Assembly: GCF_019203985.1 (NCBI RefSeq)
Contig: NZ_JAGSPD010000007.1
Span: 1 to 64,000, forward strand
Direction of reading: 5' to 3'
Source of the DNA: Winogradskyella luteola
Lineage (GTDB): Bacteria > Bacteroidota > Bacteroidia > Flavobacteriales > Flavobacteriaceae
Length of the DNA stretch: 64,000 bases
In this document: positions 1-8,772 of the stretch, piece by piece
How the letters are laid out: each line of letters opens with the position of its first letter
Position numbering within the stretch: the stretch's first letter is position 1
Translations under genes and position numbers: made by a program
The notes under the pieces: model-generated
Told to the model about the DNA's origin: nothing
The model's database searches: none
Seen by the model: the letters and a program-made list of their open reading frames with translations, nothing else

Positions 1-865
1 GTTGAATACTAAAATATCCATTCTTGATATCGGAATATCTTAAATCAGTAGAATCACAGTAACTCAAACCTGTATAGCATAGAAAAACAAATAGATCACG
101 ATACACATCCAGCTTTGCATTATTTGACAAGCCAAGTTCGATAATGCTTTTAAAATTATCATTGGTTAAACGAGGTTTTTCTGTTCGCTTAAAAGTGGTC
201 TTGATTCCCAAAAATGGGTTTCTGGTAATCTCTTCCTCCAAAAATAGTTTTGTAAAAAATGGCTTTATATTCTTAATTACACTATGAACCGATTGACCAT
301 TTAAAGCGATCTTATTATATTTTTTGTTTGGTTTCTTTAAGTAAGCAATAAACTTGGACGCGTGTTGTCTTTTGAACTCTGTCACATGCAATCTATCAAG
401 CTTTGTATGTTTTAAAAAGTTAGAAAAATGAGTAACTGATCTTTTGTAATTGTTTTTTGTTCCAGGAGCTTTATCCACATCAGGAAGAATATCATACTCG
501 TAAAAATGGTTTACAGCTTGGAGAATTGTTATTGTCTCATCCATTTTAACTCTGTTTAATAAATGATTAACAATTTCGTGAGGTGTTTTAGTTGCCATTT
601 GTGTTTTATGATCTCTTAAATAATGATGAAATTCATTTTCGACTTCATTGAGAAAAAGATTATAACTAAGATATTTTTTGTCTTTTGAATTAAAACGCTG
701 ATTCGTTTCAATCCAATTATCAATTTCAGATCCGATAATTGGAGTTAAACTTGTTTTTCCTTCCGCTTTTTTGCGGTTATGAAGGACTCTCAGATAAAAA
801 GGATAACGCTTGCCTTGTTCTAACTTTTTAGGGGCTTTGATGTAAAACTTTAATGTTGTTGCCAT
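1..865 (-). CDS. tyrosine-type site-specific integrase (partial, C-terminus outside window)
   Basis: The ATG at 865-863 opens a frame that stays open to the window edge (288 codons). It begins MATTLKFYIKAPKKL. The first ~90 residues look like the Bacteroidota arm DNA-binding domain. Residues ~110-205 form a helical SAM-like core-binding domain, and the catalytic domain begins near residue 215. The segment where phage integrases carry the first catalytic Arg (TGLR) reads FLCYTGLSYCDSTDL, so Ser replaces Arg. Variation at this position is, from memory, common in integrases of this phylum. The Arg/His/Tyr residues of the C-terminal part are not visible. It lies next to tRNA-Arg and probably catalyses integration and excision of an element lying to the left. 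Confidence 0.85.
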   Translation of the reverse strand, partial: MATTLKFYIKAPKKLEQGKRYPFYLRVLHNRKKAEGKTSLTPIIGSEIDNWIETNQRFNSKDKKYLSYNLFLNEVENEFHHYLRDHKTQMATKTPHEIVNHLLNRVKMDETITILQAVNHFYEYDILPDVDKAPGTKNNYKRSVTHFSNFLKHTKLDRLHVTEFKRQHASKFIAYLKKPNKKYNKIALNGQSVHSVIKNIKPFFTKLFLEEEITRNPFLGIKTTFKRTEKPRLTNDNFKSIIELGLSNNAKLDVYRDLFVFLCYTGLSYCDSTDLRYSDIKNGYFSIQ

Positions 866-1090
866 AATTTTTAAATTTTTAAAGGTTACTGATTTTTTTA
901 AAAAATTGTGGAACAAAAAAATGACATCAACTAAATTCAATAGAATCTAGTTGCAAGCTACAGCCCAAAACACAATCAAATTATTTCCAAATATTTGACC
1001 AAAATCCAAATTTTGGTGAAACATGTCTCACTTGGTGAAACAATAGTGAAACATTTTATGTGTTTTACCGAATCCAACTGAAAACAAAAA

Positions 1091-1116
1091 CCCCGTGTTT
1101 CCTACGAAACACGGGG
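1091..1116 (-). terminator. rho-independent terminator after tRNA-Arg
   Basis: A perfect 11-bp inverted repeat (CCCCGTGTTTC / GAAACACGGGG) with a 4-nt loop is followed on the minus strand by TTTTTGTTTT. It starts 27 nt beyond the 3' end of the tRNA, so it should end the tRNA transcript. Confidence 0.85.
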
Positions 1117-1143
1117 TAATGAATTTAATTGAACCTATTTTAG

Positions 1144-1217
1144 TGACCTCGAGAGGATTCGAACCTCCAACCCTCAGAGCCGAAATCTGATATTCTATCC
1201 AGTTGAACTACGAGGCC
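1144..1217 (-). tRNA. tRNA-Arg (anticodon TCG)
   Basis: A 74-nt cloverleaf. The acceptor stem is GGCCTCG/CGAGGTC with discriminator A. The anticodon stem TCAGA/TCTGA encloses loop TTTCGGC, so the anticodon is TCG and it reads CGA. The T-arm contains GGTTCGAATCC. The terminal CCA is not encoded, which is usual in this phylum. It lies 33 nt downstream of yqeY on the same strand and its 3' end faces the integrase. Confidence 0.95.
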
Positions 1218-1219
1218 AA

Positions 1220-1239
1220 ATCCCTGCTTTCGCAGGGAT
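1220..1239 (-). other. hairpin between yqeY and tRNA-Arg
   Basis: A perfect 8-bp stem ATCCCTGC/GCAGGGAT closes a loop that reads GAAA on the transcribed minus strand, a GNRA tetraloop. No U-tract follows, so it is more likely a processing or stability hairpin between yqeY mRNA and the tRNA than a terminator. The role is inferred. Confidence 0.4.
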
Positions 1240-1250
1240 CTCATGTTATA

Positions 1251-1700
1251 TTAAGACAACTTAGCTTTCACTATAGTAGAAATGGTTTTACCATCAGCTT
1301 GGCCAGCAAGTTGTTTGGAAACGATCCCCATAACTTTACCCATATCTTTCATACCTTCTGCCCCTACCTCATCAATTGTCATAACCACAACTTTTTCAAT
1401 CTCTTCTTCACTTAATGCTTCTGGTAAAAACTGGCTAATTACCTCAGCTTGATCAATCTCTGGCAATGCCAAATCCTTACGGTTCTGCTCTAAAAATATG
1501 GCTGCACTATCTTTGCGTTGCTTTACCATTTTAGACAAGATTTTAATTTCTTGTTCTTCAGTCAACTCTTCCCCAGAACCTGAAGCTGTCTTTGCTAATA
1601 ATATTTCTGCTTTTACCGCTCTTAATGCTGCTAAAGCCGTTTGATCTTTCTCCTTCATGGCTGTTTTCATAGCTGCCATCACATCATTTTGTAAGCTCAT
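1251..1700 (-). CDS. GatB/YqeY domain protein
   Basis: This 149-residue protein matches the YqeY family in length and pattern. It has an N-terminal helical region (LQNDVMAAMKTAMKEKDQ, then LRAVKAEI), the central KMVKQRKDSAAIF segment, and a C-terminal half resembling the tRNA-binding tail of GatB (MGKVMGIVSKQLAGQADG). Family members are proposed to aid tRNA amidotransferase or related tRNA-linked reactions, but no firm reaction is known. It follows ftsZ on the same strand behind a strong terminator and precedes tRNA-Arg by 33 nt, so it may be co-transcribed with the tRNA. Confidence 0.9.
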   Translation of the reverse strand: MSLQNDVMAAMKTAMKEKDQTALAALRAVKAEILLAKTASGSGEELTEEQEIKILSKMVKQRKDSAAIFLEQNRKDLALPEIDQAEVISQFLPEALSEEEIEKVVVMTIDEVGAEGMKDMGKVMGIVSKQLAGQADGKTISTIVKAKLS

Positions 1701-1785
1701 TTTCTCATAATTTAATTGATTTGCGAATATACTAAAAAGTTATGGTGAATTTTAGATAAAACCTTATATCAAATAAAAACAAAGA

Positions 1786-1812
1786 CCCAAAAAGTTGAGG
1801 GAACTTTTTGGG
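1786..1812 (-). terminator. terminator of the dcw cluster, downstream of ftsZ
   Basis: An 11-bp perfect stem CCCAAAAAGTT/AACTTTTTGGG with a 5-nt loop is followed on the minus strand by TCTTTGTTTTTA. It starts 38 nt past the ftsZ stop and separates the cell-division cluster from yqeY. Confidence 0.85.
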
Positions 1813-1850
1813 CCTGACAATGGTGCAAAACACTTAACTTAAACTTGCTA

Positions 1851-3779
1851 TTAATCTACGTTATCGTGTAAAAATGAATTATTACTTCTCAATTGAATAT
1901 CATCGTTATCATCTGTACCGACAGACATCCTAGAAGCGTTGGTTTCTGAAGAATGCTGTGCATCTTCTAAATTAACACCTTGTCTTTTATAAGCAGGTTC
2001 TTTTTCTATTTCGTCAATCTTTGCTGTATTGAACTTATAGTTAAAATCTTTCATATGCTTTCTACGCTCATCTGCACGTGCTTTAATGAGTTCGGAAATT
2101 GGGCTGTTCATAGGGTCGATTTCGTCCTCAATAGCTTCTTCATTATCTTCAACAGGAAGTACTTTTTTCTCAAAAACGATTTCTTCCTTTACTTCAACTT
2201 CTTTGGTATTTATATTCATCGAAGATTCAAAAGTTTCAAAATCGTCCAATGCATAGCGCTTCTCCCCTTCTTCATTCACTTCTGTAACCGAAATAATCTC
2301 CACAGGCTCGTTGACATTGATATCTTTTACATCTTCATCTAAACTGAAAAACATCTTTTCTTCTTCAGATTCTGGCTCTTCAACTTTTTCAGATTCATTG
2401 TTTGAGAGTGGTAAGTCGAATGTTAAGGTTATCTGCTCTTCTTCAGACTCAACCTCAAGCTCTTCTGCTTTATTTTCAATTGGCGTGATGATAAACTCCT
2501 CTGGTTCAACTTCAACTTCAGATTTAGTATCTAATACTTCATCATAAACCACATTCATATTCCTTAATAAATCTGTAGTGGGAATGATATCCATACCATT
2601 ATCTATTTTAGGCTCAACCTCATCTTCATCAATCAAAACATGTTTTACAATTGGCGTTTCTTTCTTCTCCTCCAAAACAATGTCTGGAGTAATAATCGCT
2701 GGTTCTTTTTCTTGCGTACTAAGCTCTTCCACGAGGTCTTCTTCTAAAGCATGAATTACTTTTTTGGTCTCAGTATTTGAAATTTCATTTTGTTGATCTA
2801 AATCAAATCCTGTAGCTATAATGGTAACAGCAATTGACTCTTGTAAAGACTCGTCTTCACCAACACCCATAATAATATTAGCACCATGCCCAGCTTCATT
2901 CTGAATATGGTCGTTGATTTCACCAATCTCGTCAATAGTAATTTCCTGAGAACCAGAAACGATAAGCAACAATACGTTTTTAGCTCCTGTGATTTTATTA
3001 TCGTTAAGTAATGGCGAATCTAAAGCTTTCATAATAGCTTCTTGTGCTCTGGTTTGTCCAGAGGCAGTAGCTGATCCCATAATGGCAGTTCCGCTATTGC
3101 TCAATACGGTCTTAGCATCACGTAAATCGATATTTTGCGTGTAGTGATGTGTAATGACTTCTGCTATTCCTCTTGAAGCCGTGGACAATACCTCATCAGC
3201 TTTTGAGAACCCAGCTTTAAAACCTAAGTTACCATAGACTTCGCGAAGTTTATTGTTATTTATAACGACCAATGAATCTACATGTGTACGCAGGTTTTCA
3301 ATACCACGTTGTGCCTGCTCATTACGCATTTTACCTTCAAACTGAAATGGCATCGTTACAATACCAACGGTAAGAATATCTAATTCTTTCGCCATTTTTG
3401 CAATGATTGGCGCAGCACCAGTACCTGTACCACCTCCCATACCAGCAGTGATAAATACCATCTTAGTATTGGTATCTAACATTCTGCGAATATCTTCTAA
3501 ACTCTCTACCGCTGCCTGCTCACCTACATCTGGGTTGGCTCCTGCACCTAACCCTTCGGTTAAGTTGACACCAAGTTGAATTTTGTTTGGAACTCCACTG
3601 TTTTGAAGTGCTTGTGCATCGGTATTACAAATCACAAAATCAACACCTTTAATTCCTTGTTGAAACATGTGATTAATGGCATTACTACCACCACCACCTA
3701 CACCAATGACTTTGATAACGTTAGATTGATGTTTGGGCAAATCAAATGAAATATTTCCAAATTCGTTGCTATTACTCAT
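1851..3779 (-). CDS. ftsZ: cell division protein FtsZ
   Basis: FtsZ is the tubulin-like GTPase that forms the cytokinetic ring. The N-terminal GTP-binding loop VGGGGSNA is near residues 27-34 and the tubulin signature GGGTGTG at 115-121. The catalytic T7 segment is in the region after residue 200. The GTPase and polymerisation domains end near residue 330. The protein then runs through about 300 residues rich in Glu, Val and Pro, so at 642 residues it is far longer than the 380-400 of typical FtsZ; a long acidic linker is common in Flavobacteriia. The last residues NNSFLHDNVD probably form the C-terminal tail that binds partners. It is the last gene of the cluster, 48 nt after ftsA, and is followed by a strong terminator. 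Confidence 0.98.
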   Translation of the reverse strand: MSNSNEFGNISFDLPKHQSNVIKVIGVGGGGSNAINHMFQQGIKGVDFVICNTDAQALQNSGVPNKIQLGVNLTEGLGAGANPDVGEQAAVESLEDIRRMLDTNTKMVFITAGMGGGTGTGAAPIIAKMAKELDILTVGIVTMPFQFEGKMRNEQAQRGIENLRTHVDSLVVINNNKLREVYGNLGFKAGFSKADEVLSTASRGIAEVITHHYTQNIDLRDAKTVLSNSGTAIMGSATASGQTRAQEAIMKALDSPLLNDNKITGAKNVLLLIVSGSQEITIDEIGEINDHIQNEAGHGANIIMGVGEDESLQESIAVTIIATGFDLDQQNEISNTETKKVIHALEEDLVEELSTQEKEPAIITPDIVLEEKKETPIVKHVLIDEDEVEPKIDNGMDIIPTTDLLRNMNVVYDEVLDTKSEVEVEPEEFIITPIENKAEELEVESEEEQITLTFDLPLSNNESEKVEEPESEEEKMFFSLDEDVKDINVNEPVEIISVTEVNEEGEKRYALDDFETFESSMNINTKEVEVKEEIVFEKKVLPVEDNEEAIEDEIDPMNSPISELIKARADERRKHMKDFNYKFNTAKIDEIEKEPAYKRQGVNLEDAQHSSETNASRMSVGTDDNDDIQLRSNNSFLHDNVD

Positions 3780-3827
3780 ACTTTTTGAGATTATGTGATT
3801 CTATATTTTGATTAATTAATTTTTCTA

Positions 3828-5156
3828 TCATTCTGCGTTGTCTAAAAACTCTTTAACACGCTCTGTTAACTTGTCTAAAAATGAACGGCGCTCTTTAACT
3901 GGTTCTTCAACTACAGCTTGTGGTTCTGTTTCAGAACCTTGCTCTACTTCAGCTTCACCATGCACTTCTTCTGCTTCTTCTGCCTTTTTACGATCTTGAC
4001 GTTTTAATCCATCCATAACCAAACCAACTGCTGTTGCGAATAACGGACTTGCAATGTCGTCGTCACTATCTCCTGCCAAATGCTCATTAGGGTAGCCTAT
4101 TCTGGTATCCATTCCTGTGATATATTCCACCAATTGCTTTAAATGCTTTAATTGGCTTCCACCACCTGTTAATACAATACCTGCAATTAGTTTTTTCTTT
4201 TGCTCTTCGTGACCGTAATTTTTTATCTCTACATAAACTTGCTCTATAATTTCTACAACTCTGGCATGAATTATTTTAGACAAGTTTTTTAATGTAATTT
4301 CCTTTGGTTCTCTTCCTCTAAGTCCTGGTATTGAGACTATCTCGTTATCTTTATTTTCACCTGGCCATGCTGAACCAAATTTCATTTTTAAAAGTTCGGC
4401 TTGCTTCTCTATAATGGAGCAACCCTCCTTTATATCTTCGGTAATGACATTACCGCCAAAAGGAATAACAGCAGTATGTCGGATGATTCCATCTTTAAAA
4501 ACGGCTAAATCTGTTGTCCCACCACCTATGTCAATCAATGCCACGCCTGCTTCTTTTTCTTCTTGACTTAATACGGCATTAGCAGAAGCGAGAGGTTCTA
4601 AGGTGATGCCCCCTAATTCCAATCCGGCACTTTTAACACATCTACCTATGTTTCTAATTGACGACACCTGTCCGACCACAACATGAAAATTAGCTTCCAA
4701 TCGTCCACCATACATACCTATTGGCTCCTTAATCTCTGCTTGCCCATCAACTTTAAACTCTTGTGGCAACACATGAATAATCTCCTCACCGGGCAGCATT
4801 ACCAATTTATGTACCTGATTGATTAAGCGATCTATATCCGTTTCATCGATTACCAATTCAGAATTTGCTCTTGTTATATAATCACTGTGTTGTAAACTGC
4901 GTATATGCTGACCTGCAATACCTACGGTTACTTCTTCAATCTTTTCTGATGCCGCAGCTTCTGCTTCTTGCACAGCTTGCTGAATCGATTGAATGGTCTG
5001 CGTAATATTATTTACCACACCACGATGCACACCCATACTTTTGGATTTGCCAACACCGAGAATCTCAACTTTACCATACTCATTTTTGCGACCAATCATG
5101 GCCACAATTTTTGTGGTTCCTATATCTAAACCTACTGATATGTCATGCTTGTCCAT
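3828..5156 (-). CDS. ftsA: cell division protein FtsA
   Basis: FtsA is an actin-like ATPase that anchors FtsZ at the membrane. It begins DISVGLDIGTTKIVAMIG, the phosphate-1 motif of the actin/Hsp70 fold. A second phosphate motif, ALIDIGGGTTDLAVF, is near residues 205-220, and an adenosine motif, VLTGGGSQLKHL, is near residue 330. The C-terminus has a charged Glu-rich spacer and then an amphipathic-looking helix, RRSFLDKLTERVKEFLDN, which fits the membrane-targeting tail. At 442 residues its length is normal. It is separated from ftsQ by 3 nt, so the two are translated from one message. Confidence 0.97.
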   Translation of the reverse strand: MDKHDISVGLDIGTTKIVAMIGRKNEYGKVEILGVGKSKSMGVHRGVVNNITQTIQSIQQAVQEAEAAASEKIEEVTVGIAGQHIRSLQHSDYITRANSELVIDETDIDRLINQVHKLVMLPGEEIIHVLPQEFKVDGQAEIKEPIGMYGGRLEANFHVVVGQVSSIRNIGRCVKSAGLELGGITLEPLASANAVLSQEEKEAGVALIDIGGGTTDLAVFKDGIIRHTAVIPFGGNVITEDIKEGCSIIEKQAELLKMKFGSAWPGENKDNEIVSIPGLRGREPKEITLKNLSKIIHARVVEIIEQVYVEIKNYGHEEQKKKLIAGIVLTGGGSQLKHLKQLVEYITGMDTRIGYPNEHLAGDSDDDIASPLFATAVGLVMDGLKRQDRKKAEEAEEVHGEAEVEQGSETEPQAVVEEPVKERRSFLDKLTERVKEFLDNAE

Positions 5157-5159
5157 AGT

Positions 5160-5882
5160 TTATATTTTGGTGCAAATCACTTGTTTATCAAATTTGAGAT
5201 TCACAAGCTTATAATTATCTAATATTTTGTCTTTCAATGCTTTTTGGTAAAAAGCCTTAAAATTGTTTATTTTCTTTTTTAGTTTTTTTAAAGTTCCTAG
5301 ATGAACTATAAAATCACTTTTTCGAATTTTAAAATCGATCGTTTTATCACTATTCTGACGAATTTCGATAACATGCTTTTTTAAGAATTCATCTTCATCG
5401 ACAGCTTTAGCAAATCGAAAAACTGTTTCAAGATCATTTTTCTTAATACTACCTGTAACTAGCGGTACTCTAGCAGCATAATTAGATGACAAAGGCATGT
5501 ACAACCCTTGGTCATCTATGTAATACGATGCATTAGTATTAACTCTTGCAATAGGTCGTTTTTGTTCGACTTCTGCTGAAAGCTCACCGTTTACTGACAT
5601 AAACACTTCTGCTCTCTTTATCATTGGGTTAGAATTTAGGGCAGTTTCTAACTCGTTCAAATCTATAATTTCTTTAGGCTGTTCCGTAACCGGTCGCTGA
5701 TTTTGTATTAACAATTTACTAACAGTGGCTTCTGTGATAAATAATTTGTTTTCTCCAACAAATTCTACATCCGGTTTAGAAACTTTTCTATTGTCATTTC
5801 TATATTTAGAAAACGCAAATAAGAAGCCTACCAAAAGGATTAAGCCAATGATTTTTATGTAGTTATAATTAATTCTCAACAC
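5160..5882 (-). CDS. ftsQ: cell division protein FtsQ/DivIB-like
   Basis: A bitopic membrane protein of 240 residues. It has a short cytoplasmic N-terminus, one membrane segment (IIGLILLVGFLFAF, ~residues 10-24), and an extracytoplasmic part with a POTRA-like region (ELETALNSNPMIKRAEVFMSVNGELSAEVEQKRPIARV). FtsQ links the early ring to the FtsW/FtsI synthase. The assigned start at 5882 is a GTG, followed directly by TTG, and overlaps the end of murC by 14 nt. No in-frame ATG lies upstream of the membrane segment. Position between murC and ftsA supports the call, because FtsQ sequences diverge strongly. Confidence 0.9.
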   Translation of the reverse strand: MLRINYNYIKIIGLILLVGFLFAFSKYRNDNRKVSKPDVEFVGENKLFITEATVSKLLIQNQRPVTEQPKEIIDLNELETALNSNPMIKRAEVFMSVNGELSAEVEQKRPIARVNTNASYYIDDQGLYMPLSSNYAARVPLVTGSIKKNDLETVFRFAKAVDEDEFLKKHVIEIRQNSDKTIDFKIRKSDFIVHLGTLKKLKKKINNFKAFYQKALKDKILDNYKLVNLKFDKQVICTKI

Positions 5883-7272
5883 TAAATGCTTCTTTTATAT
5901 GTTTTACTTCTTCACCAATATCTCCCGCACCAATGGTTAAAACAATCTGTGCATTGGATTTTTTAATTTCATCTATCAATGCTGACTTTGAAATCAGTTT
6001 TTTATTTTGATTTTCAATCTTTTCTAACAACCATTTTGAGGTCACACCTTCTATCGGCAATTCTCTTGCAGGGTAAATATCCAAAAGCAGCAATTCATCA
6101 AAATTTGAAAGACTTTGAGCAAATCCATCTATAAAATCACGAGTTCTTGTATAAAGATGTGGTTGAAAAATTGCCAAAACTCTCCTATCTGGATACATTT
6201 CCCTAACTGCTTGATATACTGCATTAATCTCTTCAGGGTGATGCGCATAATCATCAATAAACACAAAATCATCAGTCTTTATCTGGTATGTGAATCTTCG
6301 CTTAACACCTTTGTAAGATGCCAAACCCTTGGCGAGCTGGTTGTAAGGGCAACCAAAGTCAACAGCCATCGCCAGGGCTATTATTGCATTCGACAAATTA
6401 TGTCTACCAGGTAGGTTAAATTGAAAATCTTTATATAATCCGTTAGGTGTCTGCACATCAAACACATAACTTCCATTCTCTATTCTTACATTTTTAGCGC
6501 TATAATCTGAATTATCTTCCACTCCATAAGTAATACCCTTTAAAGGCAAACCATTTCTGATGAAAAGCTTTCCATTAGGTTTAATGCATTCAGAAAATTC
6601 TTTAAACGTCTTTACCAATTCTGAGGCATCACCATAAATATCTAAATGGTCAGCATCCATTGATGTAATACAAGCCAAATCTGGTGTCAGTGTTAAAAAT
6701 GAACGGTCGAATTCATCAGCTTCAACTACAGTAACATCAGTTCCGTTTAAGATTAGGTTTGAATTGTAATTCTCGCTTATACCACCTAAAAAAGCTGTAA
6801 CAGGTACATCACATACATTAAGTATATGACCCAGAATACTTGTTGTGGTTGTTTTTCCGTGAGTACCTGCAACTGCGAGGCATTTGGTTTGTTTTGTAAT
6901 TTCTCCTAAAACTGCCGAACGTTTTAAAACCTGAAAATTATTTAACTTAAAATAATTTAACTCGGAATGATTCTCTGGAATCGCCGGTGTGTAAACCACC
7001 AAAGTATCTTCTTTAATCAAATATTTAGGGTGAACCTCAGCAATATTGTCATTAAAATGAATATAAACTCCTAAATCTTGTAATGCTTTGGTTATATCGG
7101 TCGCTGTCTTGTCGTAACCTGCAACATGTTTTCCATTAGCTACAAAATAACGCGCTAATGCACTCATACCGATACCGCCGATACCGATAAAATAGACGTT
7201 AGCAGCCCATCCCAAACCCTTCCCAATAGGAAGGACTTTCTCATTATTCTCTATTTTATCAGTTTTACTCAT
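5869..7272 (-). CDS. murC: UDP-N-acetylmuramate--L-alanine ligase MurC
   Basis: MurC adds L-Ala to UDP-MurNAc in the cytoplasm using ATP. An N-terminal Rossmann domain carries VYFIGIGGIGMSALA (~residues 26-40). The Mur-ligase P-loop AGTHGKTTTTS is near residues 133-143. The C-terminal domain contains DDYAHHPEEI and FQPHLYTRT, which are typical of MurC. The length of 467 residues is normal. The extra ~22 residues before the Rossmann fold include a stretch encoded by a GGAAGG palindrome (7218-7234). The start lies 3 nt after the murG stop. Confidence 0.97.
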   Translation of the reverse strand: MSKTDKIENNEKVLPIGKGLGWAANVYFIGIGGIGMSALARYFVANGKHVAGYDKTATDITKALQDLGVYIHFNDNIAEVHPKYLIKEDTLVVYTPAIPENHSELNYFKLNNFQVLKRSAVLGEITKQTKCLAVAGTHGKTTTTSILGHILNVCDVPVTAFLGGISENYNSNLILNGTDVTVVEADEFDRSFLTLTPDLACITSMDADHLDIYGDASELVKTFKEFSECIKPNGKLFIRNGLPLKGITYGVEDNSDYSAKNVRIENGSYVFDVQTPNGLYKDFQFNLPGRHNLSNAIIALAMAVDFGCPYNQLAKGLASYKGVKRRFTYQIKTDDFVFIDDYAHHPEEINAVYQAVREMYPDRRVLAIFQPHLYTRTRDFIDGFAQSLSNFDELLLLDIYPARELPIEGVTSKWLLEKIENQNKKLISKSALIDEIKKSNAQIVLTIGAGDIGEEVKHIKEAFSVEN

Positions 7273-7275
7273 TAA

Positions 7276-8772
7276 CTATTCCCATTGTCTATCATTATAA
7301 TCGGACTTAAAATCATCCACGTTCTTAAACCCAGAATCTTTTAGTTTTTTAAAGTATGGCGTGAAATCAAAATCTTCTTTATAACTATCTTCTAAATCCC
7401 AAATCAAATCTGATACCCAACCCATCCATCTTGGTGGTGGATCATATCGTAATGCATAGTTTAATTTATCATTCTGAGTAAAACTTTGTTCCGCCATCCA
7501 TTTCCATAAAACTGACAAATGAGTTTCTCCTCCACCCATTCTCCATCTCATACTTACAGGATGAGATTTAGGCGCATAAATCCAAGGCGGTCGCACTTCC
7601 CCAAAGTTTTTAATTTCCTCGTCCCTCAATTTTACATACCAATCTTCAGTTTCTTCCCTCTGGGAAGACGGAAGATGGGCTTTCTTCAATAATTTTTCAA
7701 CCTCATCAACAATATCATTAGTTGCATTCACTAATGCCAAGGCTTCAATATTCTTACTTAATTCTTTTCTTTTTTCTTCATTTGAAATCAATTCAGAAAA
7801 CTGATTCTGAAATTCAGCGTCTAAATCTTTTTCTCGTATTAGCAAGGCCGCGTTTTTATCTGCAATCGCTTTTGCATTTTTGGTTTGATGATCTTCCGCC
7901 ACGTTAGGTGATGGGATAAAAATTGTAGGTTTTCCAACAATACATAACTCTGAAACCGAAATTGCACCAGCCCTTGAGATAATAATATCTGCCGCCGCAT
8001 AAGCCATATCCATGTTATTTAAAAAGGCATGAACCTGAACATGCTTCAATTCATCATTTTGCTTGTACCTATCGTAATACAACTTTCCACATTGCCAAAT
8101 CAACTGTACATCGAGTTCTTCAAAAAAATCAAGATTTGCTTCAATTAATTCATTTATGCGTCTTGCACCTAAGCTTCCGCCCAATACCAATAGTGTGTGC
8201 TTTCCATGCCTAAGCGCAAAAGCATCTTTCCCTTCAATATGTTTTCCTTTGGCTTCGAGTAAATCCTTTCTAATAGGGTTACCGGTAAGCCTTAACTTCT
8301 CTTTTGGGAAAAACTCCTCAAGTCCTTCATAAGCTACACAAATCACATTTACCTTTTTGCCAAGTAATTTATTGGTAATTCCAGGATAGGAATTTTGCTC
8401 TTGAATGAGACTAGGCACATTTTTAGAAGCTGCCATTTGCAACAGTGGGCCACTCGCAAAACCACCTGTGCCAATAACCACATTTGGCTTAAAGGTTTTT
8501 ATGATTTTTCTGGATCTTAAAAGGCTTATCAATAACTTAAACGGAAACATTAAATTTTTTAACGTCAATTTTCTTTGAATCCCAGAAATCCATAGACCTT
8601 CAATCCTATAACCAGCTTGAGGCACTTTATCCATCTCCATACGATCCGATGCACCAACGAATAAAAACTCAGCATCGGGATAACGCGATTTTAGCTCATC
8701 CGCAATGGCAACCGCGGGATAAATATGTCCTCCTGTTCCACCTCCTGATAATATAAATTTATAGTTACTCAT
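7276..8772 (-). CDS. murG: MurG glycosyltransferase fused to an uncharacterised C-terminal domain
   Basis: MurG transfers GlcNAc from UDP-GlcNAc to lipid I, giving lipid II at the inner membrane face. Residues 1-~370 are a complete MurG: the N-terminal acceptor loop [12 protein letters not shown] (~9-20), then GTGGFASGP (~99-107), [10 protein letters not shown] (~200) and [11 protein letters not shown] (~270) in the UDP-sugar domain. The family ends near here (about 365 residues), yet the frame continues for ~125 more residues. These are rich in Trp and Pro, with motifs [29 protein letters not shown] and [11 protein letters not shown]. The joining linker [10 protein letters not shown] is encoded by a palindrome (7652-7668). 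I do not recognise a characterised function for the tail. The start codon overlaps the ftsW stop by 1 nt. Confidence 0.96.
   Translation of the reverse strand: MSNYKFILSGGGTGGHIYPAVAIADELKSRYPDAEFLFVGASDRMEMDKVPQAGYRIEGLWISGIQRKLTLKNLMFPFKLLISLLRSRKIIKTFKPNVVIGTGGFASGPLLQMAASKNVPSLIQEQNSYPGITNKLLGKKVNVICVAYEGLEEFFPKEKLRLTGNPIRKDLLEAKGKHIEGKDAFALRHGKHTLLVLGGSLGARRINELIEANLDFFEELDVQLIWQCGKLYYDRYKQNDELKHVQVHAFLNNMDMAYAAADIIISRAGAISVSELCIVGKPTIFIPSPNVAEDHQTKNAKAIADKNAALLIREKDLDAEFQNQFSELISNEEKRKELSKNIEALALVNATNDIVDEVEKLLKKAHLPSSQREETEDWYVKLRDEEIKNFGEVRPPWIYAPKSHPVSMRWRMGGGETHLSVLWKWMAEQSFTQNDKLNYALRYDPPPRWMGWVSDLIWDLEDSYKEDFDFTPYFKKLKDSGFKNVDDFKSDYNDRQWE

Larger units (their letters stand above)
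1..1143. mobile_element. edge of a tRNA-Arg-associated integrated element
   Basis: A tyrosine integrase lies directly beside the 3' end of a tRNA-Arg gene and is transcribed away from it. This is the usual arrangement at one end of an integrative element that uses the 3' part of a tRNA as attachment site. Only this end is visible, so no second att repeat can be checked. The stretch 866-1090 between integrase and terminator has no gene that I can support. The boundary at the tRNA is inferred. Confidence 0.45.

Noticed and set aside
1980-2547. Plus-strand open frames opposite ftsZ.
   Set aside because: They mirror the low-complexity Glu-rich linker codons of ftsZ (Ser/Phe-rich antisense translation) and lack start context or homology.
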